Positions 7,404 to 15,860 of a stretch of 64,000 nt of DNA are shown here, in pieces (position 1 is the stretch's first letter; each line of letters begins with the position of its first letter). The DNA is taken from assembly GCA_052435735.1 (NCBI GenBank), contig JBQVNB010000012.1, forward strand, positions 66,131-130,130, in the 5' to 3' direction. A program made the position numbers and the translations under genes. The notes under the pieces were generated by a model. It was not told the DNA's origin and did not search any database. It saw only the letters and a list, made by a program, of their open reading frames with translations. Origin of the DNA: Aliihoeflea sp052435735 (GTDB lineage Bacteria > Pseudomonadota > Alphaproteobacteria > Rhizobiales > Rhizobiaceae).

Positions 7404-8798
7404 ATGATGTCACGGCGGCTGCGCTTCGGTTCGCTGACCGTCCGCGTCATCGCATTTTCGACGCTCTGGGCGCTGTTGACACTCGTCATCATCGCGACCG
7501 TGATCTCGACCCTGTTTCGGCAGGCGAGCGAGCGCGGGTTCGAAAGTCTTCTGTCCGCCCATCTATTCAATTTGATCAGCACGGTCAGCGTTACCGAGGA
7601 TGGCTGGCTGCAGGGCAATCCGAATCTCGGTGACCTGCGCTTTACGATCCCGCGCTCGGGCTGGTACTGGTCTGTCGAGCCGGTATCCGAGGGCTTGCGC
7701 GGATCGCTGCGCTCGATCTCGATGGTCGAGACGGTCGATACACCGTCGACCGACGAGGTGCCGTTCGATTCCGAATTCCAGCGTCGCTATGTCGAGATGG
7801 GGCTCGATGAGGAATTCGTCGACGTCTTCGAGAGCGAATTCGTGCTCGACGATGCCGAGCGCGTCGCGCGTTTCCGGGTGATGGGCAACCGGTCGGACCT
7901 CGAGGCGGAGATCGCCGATTTCGAGCGGCAGCTCTACATCTATCTCGCCCTTTTCGGTTTCGGCATGATCGCGATCAACGCGATCGCGATCTGGCTGGGC
8001 CTTCGACCGCTCTCGCGGGTGCGTCGCGCACTCGCCGAAATCCGTTCCGGCAGCGCGCAAAGGCTGGACGGCAGCTTCCCGGCCGAGATCGCGCCGCTTG
8101 CCGACGAAACCAACGCGCTGATCGAAAGCAATCGTCGCATCGTCGAACGATCGCGAACGCAGGTCGGCAATCTGGCTCATTCGCTGAAGACGCCTCTGGC
8201 GGTCCTTCTCAACGAAGGCGCGGCGATGGGCGGGCAAAAGGGTGGGCTCATCGTCGACCAGGCAACCGCGATGCAGTCCCAGGTCGAGCACTATCTGCAG
8301 CGCGCGCGCGTGGCTGCGCAACGAGACAGCGTGCTTTTCCGGACCCCGGTGGTCGCGACGCTCGAACGCCTCGTTCGGGTTCTCTCCAAGCTCAACCGGC
8401 ATCTCGACATCTCGCTTGACGCTCCTGAGGATGAAATCGTCTTCAGCGGCGAGAAGGAGGATTTCGAGGAACTGGTCGGTAATCTTCTTGAGAACGCCAC
8501 CAAATGGGGACGCTCTGCCGTGACGGTTTCCGTGCGGCGCGATGGCGACGACAGGAAGCCGGGCTTCGTGCTGACGATCGAGGATGACGGGCCGGGCATT
8601 CCCGAGGACCAGGCGCGGCTTGCGATGAAGCGGGGGCAGCGGCTCGACGAAACCAAGCCCGGCACAGGGCTCGGTCTGGCGATCGTTGCCGATCTCGTCA
8701 AGGAGTATGGCGGTTCGTTCGAGCTTGGCCGATCCGGGGAAGGGGGGCTGCGGGCCGTGATCCGTTTGCAACGCCAGCGCGACGAACTTGCCGATTGA
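7404..8798 (+). CDS. feuQ: Sensor histidine kinase, FeuQ type
   Basis: A 464-residue inner-membrane kinase. A transmembrane helix near residues 14-38 and a second near 180-200 flank a periplasmic sensor domain of about 140 residues, where a FeuN-like protein could act. A HAMP linker follows. The H-box reads NLAHSLKTPLAV with His259; note Ser where most kinases have Glu after His, as in PhoQ-like kinases. N-box NLLENATKWG, G1 DDGPGIPED and G2 GTGLGLAI complete the ATPase domain. Two adjacent ATG codons (7404 and 7407) are possible starts. It is co-transcribed with the preceding regulator. Confidence 0.8.
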   Translation: MMSRRLRFGSLTVRVIAFSTLWALLTLVIIATVISTLFRQASERGFESLLSAHLFNLISTVSVTEDGWLQGNPNLGDLRFTIPRSGWYWSVEPVSEGLRGSLRSISMVETVDTPSTDEVPFDSEFQRRYVEMGLDEEFVDVFESEFVLDDAERVARFRVMGNRSDLEAEIADFERQLYIYLALFGFGMIAINAIAIWLGLRPLSRVRRALAEIRSGSAQRLDGSFPAEIAPLADETNALIESNRRIVERSRTQVGNLAHSLKTPLAVLLNEGAAMGGQKGGLIVDQATAMQSQVEHYLQRARVAAQRDSVLFRTPVVATLERLVRVLSKLNRHLDISLDAPEDEIVFSGEKEDFEELVGNLLENATKWGRSAVTVSVRRDGDDRKPGFVLTIEDDGPGIPEDQARLAMKRGQRLDETKPGTGLGLAIVADLVKEYGGSFELGRSGEGGLRAVIRLQRQRDELAD

Positions 8799-8895
8799 AA
8801 GCCCTGCCGATGACAAAGTTCGGCCAAGACCCTAGCTTAGGTCTCGCTCTGAATCGACGCGGACTTCGCGTTCAGCATGGGACGTTTCAGCTTAA

Positions 8896-9342
8896 ATGAT
8901 CATCAGGTTCGCAGGAATTTTGGCCGCAGGACTTTTGGTGTCGGGGTGCATGTCGGCGCCCTCGACCGGCGGTTCGGCGCTGATCGGAGCGTTTGCCGGC
9001 CCGACGGGCGCGGGCAGCGCGCAGCCGATGTCGGCAAGCATCGCCGAAGCGATGGCCGGAGGATTGATCGGCCGAACGCTTGGCGAGGACCTCGACCGCG
9101 CCGATCGCCAGCGGGCACTCGAGGCCGAATATCGCGCGCTTGAATATACCGCATCGGGCGAGCCGGTCGCCTGGCAGGGCGGCGCACGCCTGTCGGGACA
9201 GGTGGTCGCGGCGCCGCCTTACCGGGTCGGCTCGCAGAACTGCCGGCAATACACCCATACGGTCGTTCAAAATGGCGCCGAGCGCGTCGGTCGCGGCACG
9301 GCGTGCCGGAACGAAAACGGAAGCTGGACGCCGCTCGCCTGA
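8896..9342 (+). CDS. Lipoprotein with glycine-zipper/17-kDa surface antigen-like C-terminal domain
   Basis: This 148-residue protein begins with a lipoprotein signal sequence (ILAAGLLVSGC, lipid-modified Cys at about residue 18). A small-residue-rich stretch with Gly repeats follows (GGSALIGAF...GGLIGRTLG). The C-terminal half (CRQYTHTVVQNGAERVGRGT and ACRNENGSWTPL) resembles the RT0821/Lpp0805-type surface antigen domain found in many alphaproteobacterial outer-membrane lipoproteins. The two cysteines in that part probably pair. It stands alone between feuQ and ccmI. Its function is not known; an envelope-structural role is likely. Confidence 0.7.
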   Translation: MIIRFAGILAAGLLVSGCMSAPSTGGSALIGAFAGPTGAGSAQPMSASIAEAMAGGLIGRTLGEDLDRADRQRALEAEYRALEYTASGEPVAWQGGARLSGQVVAAPPYRVGSQNCRQYTHTVVQNGAERVGRGTACRNENGSWTPLA

Positions 9343-9409
9343 TCGGGCGATACGAAAGGCCGCATCCCGGCGCGATTGGCAATCGACCTGACTGCCGATA
9401 GGAACGGGC

Positions 9410-10477
9410 ATGGTTTTCTGGATCACCGCCGCAGCGTTGACCTTCGGGGTATGCCTCGTGCTGCTCGCGCCGCTGGCGCGCGGCCGAACCGATGCGGCTG
9501 ACAGCCGCGTCCACGAGATCGAGGTCTACAAGGACCAGCTTCTCGAAATCGAGCGCGACATGGCGCGGGGACTGATCACTTCGGGCGAGGCGGAGCTGGC
9601 GCGCGCGGAGATCGGCCGCAAGATCATCCGCCTCTCTGATGCGCGCGACGCCGGTGTGGTGGCGGGAAAGCCCCGGGCGGTCGGAAGCTGGGTTGGGGCG
9701 ATCGCGATCCTGTCACTGCCCCTCGTCAGTTGGGGGCTCTATGCCGCCACCGGTTCGCCCGGCTATCCCGGCCAGCCATTGCAGGCGCGTCTTCAGTCCG
9801 ACCCGACGCAGGCTTCCGTCGATGAGCTGATTGCACGAGCCGAAGCGCATCTGGCCGCCAATCCGGACGACGCGCGTGGTTGGGACGTGCTGGCGCCGAT
9901 CTACATGCGGCTCGGCCGTTATGGCGATGCTGCGACCGCGTTTGCCAGTGCCTCGCGCCTCGACGAGCCGACGGCCGCGCGTCTTGCCGGAGAAGGCGAG
10001 GCGCTTGCGGCATCGGCCGGAGGACAGATCACCGCCGATGCGCTCGAGCGTTTCGAACGGGCGCTGGCGCTTTCGCCGGACGATCTACGCAGCCGCTACT
10101 TCGTCGCGCTGGCCGCCGATCAGGCCGGCAATGGCGAGCAAGCCCGGCAGATGTGGCAGGACATGCGCGCAGACATCCCGCAGGACTCGCCCTGGCACGG
10201 CGTCATCGTCGCGGCGATCGAAAATGAGGGAACGGACGCTTCGCCCGGCGCCGAGGCGATCGAAACCATGGTCGCAGGCCTTGCGGCACGGCTCCAGGCC
10301 AATGCGAACGATGTCGACGGATGGCAGCAACTGATCCGCTCCTACATGGTACTGGAAAGGCCGCAGGACGCGCAGGCGGCGCTCGATCGCGCGCGCGCGG
10401 CGTTCGGACCGGGTTCGCCCGAGGCCGGTCATCTGACAGCCTACGGCCTGTCGCTCGGCCTCGAAGTGGAGCAGTGA
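9410..10477 (+). CDS. ccmI: Cytochrome c maturation protein CcmI (CycH)
   Basis: The 355-residue protein has an N-terminal membrane helix (residues 2-22), a charged cytoplasmic loop with a Leu/Ile heptad-like pattern (EIEVYKDQLLEIERDMARGLI), a second helix near residues 93-114 and a periplasmic TPR region (AEAHLAANPDDARGWDVLAPIYMRLGRYGDAATAF and later repeats). CcmI holds apocytochrome c and presents it to the CcmF/CcmH haem lyase. It is the first gene of the ccmI-ccmE-ccmF-ccmH operon; ccmE starts one base after its stop. Confidence 0.92.
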   Translation: MVFWITAAALTFGVCLVLLAPLARGRTDAADSRVHEIEVYKDQLLEIERDMARGLITSGEAELARAEIGRKIIRLSDARDAGVVAGKPRAVGSWVGAIAILSLPLVSWGLYAATGSPGYPGQPLQARLQSDPTQASVDELIARAEAHLAANPDDARGWDVLAPIYMRLGRYGDAATAFASASRLDEPTAARLAGEGEALAASAGGQITADALERFERALALSPDDLRSRYFVALAADQAGNGEQARQMWQDMRADIPQDSPWHGVIVAAIENEGTDASPGAEAIETMVAGLAARLQANANDVDGWQQLIRSYMVLERPQDAQAALDRARAAFGPGSPEAGHLTAYGLSLGLEVEQ

Positions 10478-10478
10478 G

Positions 10479-10922
10479 ATGGCGATGACGCGCAAGCAGA
10501 AACGACTGGCGGTGATCGGCGGCGCGTTCGGGTTCCTCGCGCTGGCGACGACGCTGACCTTCGTCGCGCTCGGCTCGAAGGCCTCTTACTTCTACACGCC
10601 GGCGGACGTGGCCGAAAAGGGCGTTGCCGCCGGCGAGCGCATCAGGCTCGGCGGCCTCGTCGCAACTGGCTCGATCGCCCGGGACGGCGGCACCGACGTC
10701 AGTTTCGCGGTGACCGACCGGATCGAAACGGTGACCGTTTCCTATAGCGGCATCCTTCCCGATCTGTTCCGGGAAGAGCAAGGCGTTATCGCGGAGGGCG
10801 CGTTTGACGCATCCGGGCACTTCGTTGCCGACACCGTGCTCGCGCGCCACGACGAGAACTACATGCCGCGCGAAGTCGCCGACAGCATGAAGGCGCGCGG
10901 CATCTGGCAGGACGGGGAGTAG
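10479..10922 (+). CDS. ccmE: Haem chaperone CcmE (CycJ)
   Basis: A 147-residue periplasmic, membrane-anchored haem chaperone. An N-terminal positively charged stretch (RKQKR) and a single helix (residues 10-32) anchor an OB-fold domain. The haem-binding histidine is His124 in the conserved LARHDENYMP motif. CcmE receives haem from CcmC/CcmD and delivers it to CcmF. The gene is one base downstream of ccmI and seven bases upstream of ccmF, so the set is co-transcribed. Confidence 0.95.
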   Translation: MAMTRKQKRLAVIGGAFGFLALATTLTFVALGSKASYFYTPADVAEKGVAAGERIRLGGLVATGSIARDGGTDVSFAVTDRIETVTVSYSGILPDLFREEQGVIAEGAFDASGHFVADTVLARHDENYMPREVADSMKARGIWQDGE

Positions 10923-10929
10923 GCGCGAC

Positions 10930-12924
10930 ATGATCGTCGAGATCGGACATTTCGCACTCGTCCTCGCCTTCGCGCTGTCGCTCGTGCTCTCCGTCGCGCC
11001 GCTGGTCGGAGCGAGGATCGGCGACGCGCGGCTGATGGGCATCGCCGAGCCCGCGTCGATCTCGATCCTGGCGCTGATAGCGCTGTCCTTTGCCGCACTG
11101 ACCGTGGCCTATGTCCAGTCCGACTTCTCGGTCGCCAATGTCTGGGAGAACTCGCACTCGGCCAAGCCGATGCTCTACAAGATCACTGGAGTCTGGGGGA
11201 ACCACGAAGGCTCGATGCTGCTGTGGATCTTGATCCTCGCGGCATTCGCGGCGCTGGTCGCGATCTTCGGACGAAACCTTCCCGCGACGCTGCGCGCCAA
11301 TGTCCTTGCCGTACAGGGCATGATCGCAGCGGCTTTCCTGCTCTTCGTCCTGGCAAGTTCCAACCCGTTCGAGCGGATCAATCCGCCGCCGATCGAAGGG
11401 CAGGACCTGAATCCGATCCTGCAGGACATCGGCCTCGCGATCCATCCGCCGCTGCTCTATCTCGGCTATGTCGGCTTTTCGATCTGCTTTTCCTTCGCGG
11501 TCGCCGCCCTCATCGAAGGGCGCATCGATGCGGCCTGGGCACGCTGGGTACGGCCGTGGACGCTGGCCGCATGGGCGGCGCTGACCGGCGGCATCGCGAT
11601 GGGCTCCTACTGGGCGTATTATGAGCTCGGCTGGGGTGGCTACTGGTTCTGGGACCCGGTGGAGAACGCCTCGTTCCTGCCGTGGCTGTCCGGCACGGCT
11701 TTGCTGCACTCGGCCATCGTCATGGAGAAGCGCTCGGCGCTGAAGATCTGGACGGTGCTGCTCGCCATCCTCACCTTCTCGCTCTCGCTTCTCGGCACGT
11801 TCCTGGTTCGATCGGGCGTGCTGACCTCCGTGCACGCCTTCGCGACAGACCCGACGCGCGGCGTATTCATCCTGATGATCCTGATCGCCTTCATCGGCGG
11901 TTCGCTGGCGCTGTTCGCATTCCGGGCCTCTACGCTCACCGCCGGCGGCATCTTTCATCCGATCTCGCGGGAAGGGGGGCTTGTTCTCAATAATCTCTTC
12001 CTGACCACCGCAGCGGCGACCGTCCTGGTCGGCACGCTCTGGCCGCTCCTCGTCGAGGCCGTTTCGGGTGAGAAGATTTCCGTGGGCGCGCCATTCTTCA
12101 ACATGACCTTCGGCCCGTTGATCGTGCCGCTCCTGCTGGCCGTGCCCTTCGGTCCGCTGCTTGCCTGGAAACGCGGGGATCTCCTCGCGGTCAGCCAGCG
12201 CCTCTTCGCCGCCTTCGGCTTGTCGCTCGCCATCGCCCTTGCCACCTTCTTCATCGTCGACCGCGTCAGCGCGCTTGCAGCTTTCGGAATCGCGGTGGCG
12301 TTCTGGCTCGTCTTCGGCGCGATCACCGATCTGGCGCTGAAATCGGGTATCGGCAAGGTTTCCGCGTCCGTCGCGCTGCGCCGCTTCCTCGGACTGCCCC
12401 GCTCGGTCTTCGGGACCGCACTCGCCCATGCGGGTCTCGGGCTGACGACATTGGGGATCGTCGCGGTAAGTGCGCTGGAGGTCGAGCGGATCGCGGTCAT
12501 GCAGCCGGGAGACGCAATGGACGTCGCAGGCTACGAACTGCGCTTCGATGGGATTTTTCCGTTCGAGGGGCCGAACTACACGGAAGAGCAGGGCCGCTTC
12601 ACCTATTCGGACCGATCGGGCCGCGAGCGCGGCGAGATCGTCTCGGCCAAGCGCTTCTATCCGGCGCGCCAGATGCCGACGACGGAGGCCGGCATCGCCT
12701 CGCGCGGCTTCAGTCAGCTTTACGTCGCGCTCGGCGATCGGGCGCCCGATGGCGGCATCGTCGTCAGGGCATGGTGGAAGCCGCAGGTGCTGTTCATCTG
12801 GATCGGCTGCGTCGCGATGATGCTTGGCGGCACGATCTCGCTGCTCGACCGGCGCTTGCGCGTCGGCGCACCCGCCGCGCGCCGTGCCACGCCGGCCCGA
12901 CCCGCCGTCGAGCCGGCCGAATGA
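10930..12924 (+). CDS. ccmF: Haem lyase subunit CcmF (CycK)
   Basis: A polytopic membrane protein of 664 residues with about 14-15 predicted hydrophobic helices. The haem-handling tryptophan-rich signature WGGYWFWDPVENA lies in the periplasmic 'WWD' loop, and conserved GNHEGSMLLW and IHPPLLYLGY loops are present. CcmF transfers haem from CcmE to apocytochrome c together with CcmH and CcmI. The stop overlaps the ccmH start (ATGA). Confidence 0.95.
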   Translation: MIVEIGHFALVLAFALSLVLSVAPLVGARIGDARLMGIAEPASISILALIALSFAALTVAYVQSDFSVANVWENSHSAKPMLYKITGVWGNHEGSMLLWILILAAFAALVAIFGRNLPATLRANVLAVQGMIAAAFLLFVLASSNPFERINPPPIEGQDLNPILQDIGLAIHPPLLYLGYVGFSICFSFAVAALIEGRIDAAWARWVRPWTLAAWAALTGGIAMGSYWAYYELGWGGYWFWDPVENASFLPWLSGTALLHSAIVMEKRSALKIWTVLLAILTFSLSLLGTFLVRSGVLTSVHAFATDPTRGVFILMILIAFIGGSLALFAFRASTLTAGGIFHPISREGGLVLNNLFLTTAAATVLVGTLWPLLVEAVSGEKISVGAPFFNMTFGPLIVPLLLAVPFGPLLAWKRGDLLAVSQRLFAAFGLSLAIALATFFIVDRVSALAAFGIAVAFWLVFGAITDLALKSGIGKVSASVALRRFLGLPRSVFGTALAHAGLGLTTLGIVAVSALEVERIAVMQPGDAMDVAGYELRFDGIFPFEGPNYTEEQGRFTYSDRSGRERGEIVSAKRFYPARQMPTTEAGIASRGFSQLYVALGDRAPDGGIVVRAWWKPQVLFIWIGCVAMMLGGTISLLDRRLRVGAPAARRATPARPAVEPAE

Positions 12925-13379
12925 TCGCGCGCTTCCTCGTCATCCTCTGGCTGGCGCTCGGGACGGTCGCCGCACATGCGGTGCTCGCCCCCAACGAGAT
13001 GCTGGACGATCCCGCACTCGAGGCGCGCGCGCGTGCGCTCTCGGCGGAACTTCGCTGCATGGTCTGCCAGAACCAGTCGATCGACGATTCGGATGCCGAA
13101 CTGGCGCGCGATCTGCGGGTGCTCGTGCGCGAGCGCATTGCCGCCGGCGACAGCGACGAGGCGGTGATGGAATACGTCGTCTCGCGCTACGGTGAGTTCG
13201 TCCTGCTGCGGCCGACCTTCACGGCGCGCAATGCGCTGCTTTGGGGAATGCCGGTGATCCTGCTCGTTGCCGGCGGGGCGTTCCTGATCCTTTCGTCGCG
13301 CCGGCGCCGGATCTCGACACCTGGCCTCAGCGCGGAAGAGAGCCGCAAGCTCGACGGCATCCTCGGTCGCCGGGACTGA
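12921..13379 (+). CDS. ccmH: Cytochrome c biogenesis protein CcmH (CycL)
   Basis: The 152-residue protein has a signal sequence, the redox motif LRCMVCQNQSI (CxxC) in a three-helix periplasmic domain, and a C-terminal membrane anchor (ALLWGMPVILLVAGGAFLIL). It reduces the CxxCH disulphide of apocytochrome c before haem attachment. The longer open frame upstream is not used: the ATG at 12921 overlaps the ccmF stop and gives a proper signal sequence. It is the last gene of the ccm operon; an inverted repeat begins in its stop codon. Confidence 0.93.
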   Translation: MIARFLVILWLALGTVAAHAVLAPNEMLDDPALEARARALSAELRCMVCQNQSIDDSDAELARDLRVLVRERIAAGDSDEAVMEYVVSRYGEFVLLRPTFTARNALLWGMPVILLVAGGAFLILSSRRRRISTPGLSAEESRKLDGILGRRD

Positions 13380-13421
13380 CATTACGAAAGTTTCATGCCG
13401 GGGAAATGGCGCCGTAATGTC
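13378..13421. promoter_or_regulatory. Inverted repeat in the ccmH-degP intergenic region
   Basis: Two perfect 9-bp arms (GACATTACG at 13378-13386 and CGTAATGTC at 13413-13421) are separated by 26 bases. They lie 62 bases upstream of the degP start. There is no T tract, so this is more likely a pair of regulator half-sites in the degP promoter, or a long-range RNA stem, than a terminator. The regulator is not known. Confidence 0.4.
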
Positions 13422-13482
13422 GCCGGGCCTATCTCTTGTCCATCAGGCGCAATCGCGCTGTTCTCGCTTCACGAGGATCATC

Positions 13483-15024
13483 ATGGACACCAATCGACCT
13501 TCTCCGATCAAGACCCGCAAGCGCCGGCTCTTCGCCACCGCCGTTTCGCTCGCGCTCGCCGGCGCCATCGGCTTCGGCGCCGTGACCACCGGCACACTGC
13601 CCGTCAGCGCCGAAGCTGTGCGCGTCGAGACCACGCAGCAGAATCCCGGCTTCGCCGACGTCGTCGAGCGCGTTTCGCCGGCCGTCGTTTCCGTGCGCGT
13701 CGATTCGCAGGCCGCGCCGGTTTCCGATCGCGGCCAGGGAATGCCCTTCAGCGCGCCCGGCTTCGAGGACCTTCCGCAGGATCACCCCCTCAACCGCTTC
13801 TTCCGCGAGTTCCGCGGCGAGGACGGTCGCTCGGAGGGACGCCGCGGCGGTCCGCGCGATCGCGCCGAGCGCGCCCGTCCGTCCTCGCAGGGCTCCGGGT
13901 TCTTCATCTCGGCCGACGGCTATCTCGTGACCAACAATCACGTCATTCGCGGCGGGTCGGCCTATACGGTCGTGCTTGACGACGGGACCGAGCTTTCCGC
14001 CGAACTCGTCGGCTCCGATCCGCGCACCGACCTTGCCGTGCTGAAGGTCGATGAAGATCGCGAGTTCACCTACGTTGCCTTCGCCGACGACAACGATGTT
14101 CGCGTAGGTGAATGGGTCGTCGCGGTCGGCAATCCGTTCGGGCTGGGCGGCTCGGTGACGGCCGGCATCGTCTCGGCGCGTGGCCGCGACATCGGCGCCG
14201 GCCCCTATGACGATTTCCTGCAGATCGATGCCGCCGTCAATCGCGGCAACTCCGGTGGACCGGCCTTCAACCTCAATGGCGAGGTCGTCGGCATCAACAC
14301 CGCGATCTTCTCGCCCTCGGGCGGCAATGTCGGCATTGCGTTCGCCATTCCCTCGTCGACGGCCGAGACCGTCGTTTCGAGCCTGATCGAAAACGGTGCC
14401 GTGACGCGCGGCTGGCTCGGCGTGCAGATTCAGCCCGTCACCGACGAGATCGCCGAATCGCTCGGCCTCGAGAACGCGACCGGCGCGCTGATCAGCCAGC
14501 CGCAGGCCGATGGTCCCGCCGTCGCCGCCGGCATCCAGTCCGGCGATGTCGTGACGGCCGTCAACGGTCAGGCGGTCGCATCGCCGCGCGAACTCGCCCG
14601 CCTCGTCGGCAACCTGACGCCCGGCAACACCGTGACCGTGGACATCTGGCGCAATGGCGAGACCCAGCAGGTCGAGGTTGAACTCGGCACCCTGCCTGGC
14701 GACGACCAGCTCGCTGCGGCGACGCCCTCCGGCGAGGCTCCGACAGGCGACGTCGCACTGACGGATTTCGGCCTGACGGTCATCCCGTCGGAAGACGGCA
14801 ACGGCCTTCTGGTCACCGATGTCGATCCCGACAGTGCAGCCGCCGAGCGCGGCATCGAGCCGGGCGACGTGATTGCGGCCGTCAACTCGCAGCCCGTCAA
14901 GTCGTCGCGGGATGTTGCCAGCGCCGTTTCGTCGGCTGAACAGGCAGGGCGCAGTGCCGTTCTCCTGCAGGTCAGCCGCGACAATTCCAACCGCTTCGTC
15001 GCGCTGCCGATCTCGCAGGGCTGA
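13483..15024 (+). CDS. degP: Periplasmic serine protease, DegP/HtrA family (Do-like)
   Basis: A 513-residue envelope protease and chaperone. The start at 13483 gives a basic N-terminus (KTRKRRLF) and a long hydrophobic signal segment; an upstream start would add 22 non-conserved residues. The trypsin-like domain carries the triad His153 (TNNHVI), Asp183 (RTDLAVL) and Ser257 (GNSGGPAF). Two PDZ domains follow (about residues 305-395 and 425-510). A Gly/Arg-rich flexible loop (about residues 95-130) replaces part of the LA loop. The gene lies between the ccm operon and a two-component pair, the same neighbourhood as rhizobial degP1. Confidence 0.93.
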   Translation: MDTNRPSPIKTRKRRLFATAVSLALAGAIGFGAVTTGTLPVSAEAVRVETTQQNPGFADVVERVSPAVVSVRVDSQAAPVSDRGQGMPFSAPGFEDLPQDHPLNRFFREFRGEDGRSEGRRGGPRDRAERARPSSQGSGFFISADGYLVTNNHVIRGGSAYTVVLDDGTELSAELVGSDPRTDLAVLKVDEDREFTYVAFADDNDVRVGEWVVAVGNPFGLGGSVTAGIVSARGRDIGAGPYDDFLQIDAAVNRGNSGGPAFNLNGEVVGINTAIFSPSGGNVGIAFAIPSSTAETVVSSLIENGAVTRGWLGVQIQPVTDEIAESLGLENATGALISQPQADGPAVAAGIQSGDVVTAVNGQAVASPRELARLVGNLTPGNTVTVDIWRNGETQQVEVELGTLPGDDQLAAATPSGEAPTGDVALTDFGLTVIPSEDGNGLLVTDVDPDSAAAERGIEPGDVIAAVNSQPVKSSRDVASAVSSAEQAGRSAVLLQVSRDNSNRFVALPISQG

Positions 15025-15131
15025 TCCGCGCGAAGACCAGGTCCAGGCCAAAGCGCCGCTTCAAATGCTCCGAGGCGGCGCGATGGCTGGACGTCGGGCC
15101 GGTTGACGTCCAAGACTGGCGGCCGGTTCCG

Positions 15132-15167
15132 GCGGCGGCGGGTCCCCATCACCCGCCGCCGCTTTCT
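15132..15167 (+). terminator. Intrinsic terminator between degP and the next two-component operon
   Basis: A 12-bp perfect GC-rich stem (15132-15143 with 15151-15162), a 7-base loop and a TTTCTT tail. It lies about 110 bases after the degP stop and 22 bases before the next start codon, so it separates degP from the regulator operon. Confidence 0.8.
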
Positions 15168-15188
15168 TATCTGGAGTGATGCGTGCCG

Positions 15189-15860
15189 ATGAAACTTCTG
15201 GTTATCGAGGACGATCGCGAAGCGGCCGAATATCTGGAGAAGGCATTCGACGAAGCCGGCCATCTCGCCCACATCGCCGCCGATGGCGAGACCGGCTACA
15301 CGCTGGCGAGTTCGGGCGAATACGACGTGCTCGTCGTCGACCGGATGCTGCCGCGGCGCGATGGCCTGTCCGTCGTCGCCGCTTTGCGTGCGCGCGGCAA
15401 CGATACGCCGGTCCTGATTCTGTCGGCGCTGGGGGAGGTCGATGACCGCGTGACGGGCCTGCGGGCGGGCGGCGACGACTATTTGACCAAGCCCTACGCC
15501 TTTTCCGAACTGCTCGCCCGAGTGGAGGTCCTGAAGAAGCGCGGCGGCTCGAAGGATGTCGAGACGATCTACCGCGTCGGCGACCTCGAGCTCGACCGCC
15601 TGTCCCACTCGGTCAAGCGCGCAGGCAAGGAGATCGTGTTGCAGCCACGCGAATTCCGGCTGCTCGAATATCTGATGCGCCATGCCGGACAGGTCGTGAC
15701 GCGCACCATGCTGCTCGAGAATGTCTGGGACTATCATTTCGATCCGCAGACCAATGTCATCGACGTCCACATCTCGCGACTCCGCTCGAAGATCGAGAAG
15801 GAGTTCGATACCCCCGTCCTGCACACGGTGCGCGGCGCCGGCTACATGCTGAAAGCCTGA
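15189..15860 (+). CDS. OmpR-family response regulator (two-component system upstream of glnE)
   Basis: The product has 223 residues: an N-terminal receiver (IEDDR, Asp51 in LVVDRMLPRRDG, Lys in TKPYAF) and a C-terminal winged helix (LQPREFRLLEYLMRH; DVHISRLRSKIE; VRGAGYML). A GTG at 15183 is an alternative start two codons upstream. The stop overlaps the start of the kinase gene (TGATG), so the two are translationally coupled. The family resembles CusR/CzcR/TctD-type regulators, but metal sensing cannot be deduced. In rhizobia this pair lies between degP and glnE, so a role in envelope stress is a reasonable guess. Confidence 0.85.
   Translation: MKLLVIEDDREAAEYLEKAFDEAGHLAHIAADGETGYTLASSGEYDVLVVDRMLPRRDGLSVVAALRARGNDTPVLILSALGEVDDRVTGLRAGGDDYLTKPYAFSELLARVEVLKKRGGSKDVETIYRVGDLELDRLSHSVKRAGKEIVLQPREFRLLEYLMRHAGQVVTRTMLLENVWDYHFDPQTNVIDVHISRLRSKIEKEFDTPVLHTVRGAGYMLKA

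Noticed and set aside
8840..8870. Imperfect palindrome near AGACCCTAGCTTAGGTCT after feuQ
   Set aside because: Two mismatches in nine pairs, no T tract and no clear promoter context; too weak to call.
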